A stretch of 8,381 nt of DNA from Chloroflexia bacterium (GTDB lineage Bacteria; Chloroflexota; Chloroflexia; Thermomicrobiales; UBA6265): positions 1 through 8,381 of the forward strand of contig JACCYK010000621.1 in NCBI GenBank assembly GCA_013696525.1, in the 5' to 3' direction. Every line of letters begins with the position of its first letter. Position 1 is the first letter of the stretch. Of the stretch, positions 6,861 through 8,381 are shown piece after piece. A program made the position numbers and the translations under genes. The notes beneath the pieces were generated by a model that did not search any database, was not told where the DNA came from, and was given only the letters and a program-made list of their open reading frames with translations.

Positions 6861-6944
6861 GTGAACGACATCACCGATTGGCAGGGCCAGTCGTTTGAGC
6901 GAGTCGATCGGGATGGCGACCGCGGTCGTCAGGATGGTTGTTAA
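6861..6944 (+). CDS. Possible 27-codon small open frame between the permease genes
   Basis: GTG 6861 is preceded by GGAGG (6849-6853) at 7 nt, the best Shine-Dalgarno placement in the spacer. The frame runs 27 codons to TAA (6942-6944), 2 nt before the ATG of the second permease. The product is polar (it begins VNDITDWQGQSFER and ends in DGC), with no membrane segment and no family I recognise. Third-position GC is high in the first half and lower in the second. It may be a true small protein, or a leader frame whose translation carries ribosomes to the next start. It may also be a chance frame. It is out of frame with the second permease, whose own N-terminus needs no addition. Confidence 0.35.
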   Translation: MNDITDWQGQSFERVDRDGDRGRQDGC

Positions 6945-6946
6945 CC

Positions 6947-7939
6947 ATGGCAGAGTCGCAAGCCAGGGTTGCCGATCGCACCGTCGTCGGCGTGCCCGCG
7001 CCCACGGTGGGCCCGATCACCGATGTCCCGGAAGTCGCGCGACGGCTGAGCGGGCTGGCGGTCGGCGGGGAGCTGGTCGCCCACCGGCAACGGAGCCTGT
7101 GGGGTGATGCTTGGCGCCGGTTGCTCCAAAACAAGATGGCGGTGGCCGGGCTCTTCGTGGTTTCCGTCTTTACCCTGATCGCGGTGTTCGCCCCGCTGAT
7201 CGCCCCCTACGCGCAGTCGGAAGTCGTCGACTACCGGTTGGCGCGGACGGCGCCGACCTGGCTCTGGCCGATGGGGTTGGATCAGAACGGGCGGGACATC
7301 TTTAGCCGCCTCGTGTATGGGGCTCGCGTCTCCCTCGTGGTTGGCGTGCTTTCGCAGCTTTTGATCCTGGCGATCGGCTTGCCGATCGGCGCCCTTGCCG
7401 GGTACTATGGCGGCAAGGTCGACAACTTCATCATGCGGTCGGTCGATGTCGTCTACGCGGTGCCGCAAATCCTTCTGGTGATGGTCTTCCTGAACATCTT
7501 TGGTCCTGGCCTGGTCAACATCTTTATTGCCATCGGACTCATTGGTTGGGTGACATTGGCGCGGCTGGTGCGAGGCCAGTTTCTCGCGTTGCGGGAGCAG
7601 GAGTACGTCAATGCCTCGAAGGTGGCAGGGGCCGGCGGCAGCTCCATTATCATCCGGCATTTGATGCCCAACAGCTTAACCCCGGTCATCGTCTCACTTA
7701 CCTTTGGCATTCCGACCGCGATCTTCACCGAGGCCGCGCTCAGCTTTGTCGGGGTCGGCATCCTGCCGCCACAAGCGAGCTGGGGCCAGATGGTCGGGGA
7801 TGCCAGTCATCCCGGATTCATCATGACCGATCCTTTCATGCTGCTCTTTCCCGTGCTCGCCATCGGTCTGACCATGCTTGGCTTCACCTTCCTCGGCGAT
7901 GGGTTGCGCGACGCGCTCGACGTGCGTGGTAGCGACTAG
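6947..7939 (+). CDS. ABC transporter permease, DppC/OppC family
   Basis: This is the second membrane subunit, which pairs with the upstream permease to form the channel of the importer. Of 330 residues, about 49 form a polar N-terminal tail. The OppC N-terminal segment follows (SLWGDAWRRLLQNKMAVAG, from residue 50), with the first membrane helix ending in FAPLIAPY. GLDQNGRDIFSRLVYGAR is the hallmark sequence before the transporter core. The EAA loop EYVNASKVAGA starts at residue 219, followed by RHLMPNSLTPVI. AALSFVGVGILPPQASWGQM and FLGDGLRDALDVR close the protein as in the family. ATG 6947 is preferred, with AGGA at 6931-6934; TTG 6938 is an in-frame alternative. The gap from the first permease is 132 nt, longer than usual for such pairs, and contains the small frame at 6861-6944. 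Confidence 0.94.
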   Translation: MAESQARVADRTVVGVPAPTVGPITDVPEVARRLSGLAVGGELVAHRQRSLWGDAWRRLLQNKMAVAGLFVVSVFTLIAVFAPLIAPYAQSEVVDYRLARTAPTWLWPMGLDQNGRDIFSRLVYGARVSLVVGVLSQLLILAIGLPIGALAGYYGGKVDNFIMRSVDVVYAVPQILLVMVFLNIFGPGLVNIFIAIGLIGWVTLARLVRGQFLALREQEYVNASKVAGAGGSSIIIRHLMPNSLTPVIVSLTFGIPTAIFTEAALSFVGVGILPPQASWGQMVGDASHPGFIMTDPFMLLFPVLAIGLTMLGFTFLGDGLRDALDVRGSD

Positions 7940-8119
7940 CCGAACTCGAATTTGAAGCGTTAATGTACCGGTTCTGGGTGATGGCCCGATACCGCGAAGG
8001 AGGCGCCAGTACAGGATTTTCAGTCTTGCGTCCGCGGGCAATGGCGCCGGCGGAACGGATAGCGGCGGGCTGGAGCGAATTGCTAGCTCGTCCAGTCTCA
8101 GTTTGTGAAGGAGTACACA
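7940..8119 (+). other. Spacer between permease and binding-protein genes
   Basis: I see no convincing gene, promoter pair or intrinsic terminator in these 180 nt. A weak bulged hairpin is possible at 8070-8095 (CTG/CAG and GAGC/GCTC). A GAAGGAG like that of the next gene occurs near 7996, without a start codon at a useful distance. The binding protein is probably transcribed with the permeases. Confidence 0.4.
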
Positions 8120-8381
8120 ATGGTAGCACCCGACGCGAAAACCCGAGCCCGGCTCGAGGAACAGCTTCGTGAGGCGAGTATTAATCGACGCCGTCTGGTG
8201 CAGGGCGCGGCGGTAACCGGCCTGGCCGCGGCGTCGAGCTGGGGCGGGGCGACCGCGCTGCGGACCGCCGCTCAAGATGCCTCGCCAGAGGCGGCCGGAG
8301 GCGGCGCGCTCGATGACGACCAGGTGTTCTATAACTTCGTCTTCCGGAACGAGCCGGCAACCTTCGACTTCAATGCGAACC
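8120..8381 (+). CDS. ABC transporter substrate-binding protein, family-5-like, Tat signal (3' end missing)
   Basis: The gene runs off the window; 87 residues are visible. The start ATG 8120 is fixed by AAGGAG (8108-8113) 6 nt upstream. Residues 1-22 are a charged n-region, followed by NRRRLVQG (22-29), a twin-arginine-like motif, and a small-residue hydrophobic stretch (about 29-47: AAVTGLAAASS...). The region after it, rich in Ala, Gly and acids, is a likely cleavage and linker zone. No cysteine is present, so there is no lipobox; the mature protein may be released or held by the uncleaved signal. QVFYNFVFRNEPATFDFN (68-85) resembles the start of family-5 solute-binding proteins of Dpp/Opp importers, in which a motif like EPxTLDP follows the first strand. 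The place just after two DppBC-type permeases strongly supports this. The ligand is unknown. Confidence 0.82.
   Translation, partial: MVAPDAKTRARLEEQLREASINRRRLVQGAAVTGLAAASSWGGATALRTAAQDASPEAAGGGALDDDQVFYNFVFRNEPATFDFNAN

Noticed and set aside
7963..8172. A 69-codon frame overlapping the start of the binding-protein gene
   Set aside because: It has no good ribosome binding site or recognisable product, and it overlaps the much better supported gene at 8120 by about 50 nt.

Overview
The window carries a run of same-strand genes, all on +, from a high-GC bacterium. In order they are: the 3' part of dprA, topA, hslV, hslU, two DppB/DppC-type ABC transporter permeases, and the first 87 codons of a family-5-like substrate-binding protein with a twin-arginine signal. 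The high GC, the GTG starts, the HslV with a short propeptide, and the Tat-type binding protein without a lipobox fit a Chloroflexota bacterium, perhaps Thermomicrobia-like. That placement is an inference from general impressions, not from any search.

Region 1 (1-5589) is a housekeeping block for DNA uptake and processing, DNA topology and protein quality control. The order dprA-topA-hslV-hslU recalls the dprA-topA-(trmFO)-xerC-hslV-hslU-codY order of Firmicutes, but without trmFO and xerC between topA and hslV. topA has a good candidate promoter of its own (TTGACA-17-TATCGT) and a leader with a perfect 11-bp inverted repeat. hslV and hslU are separated by 5 nt and are surely co-transcribed. 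Their products form the two-component HslUV protease: HslV is the Thr peptidase ring and HslU the AAA+ unfoldase. Both differ from the textbook versions. HslV has a 15-residue propeptide and a 46-residue, strongly acidic C-terminal tail. HslU has a longer N-terminus and a longer, Arg-rich I-domain.

Region 2 (5590-8381) is a transport operon. A spacer of 286 nt holds the best promoter of the window (TTGACA-17-TAGAGT with an extended TG) and then two strong potential RNA hairpins before the first permease. Between the permeases is a 27-codon open frame with a near-perfect Shine-Dalgarno sequence, ending 2 nt before the second permease. The binding protein follows the permeases instead of preceding them, with its own strong ribosome binding site. 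The ATPase subunits are not in the window and are expected downstream or elsewhere.

I saw no tRNA, rRNA, CRISPR array, insertion sequence or phage gene. No wholly new system is evident. The points most worth a second look are the acidic HslV tail paired with the modified HslU, the structured leader of the transporter operon, and the small open frame between the permeases.
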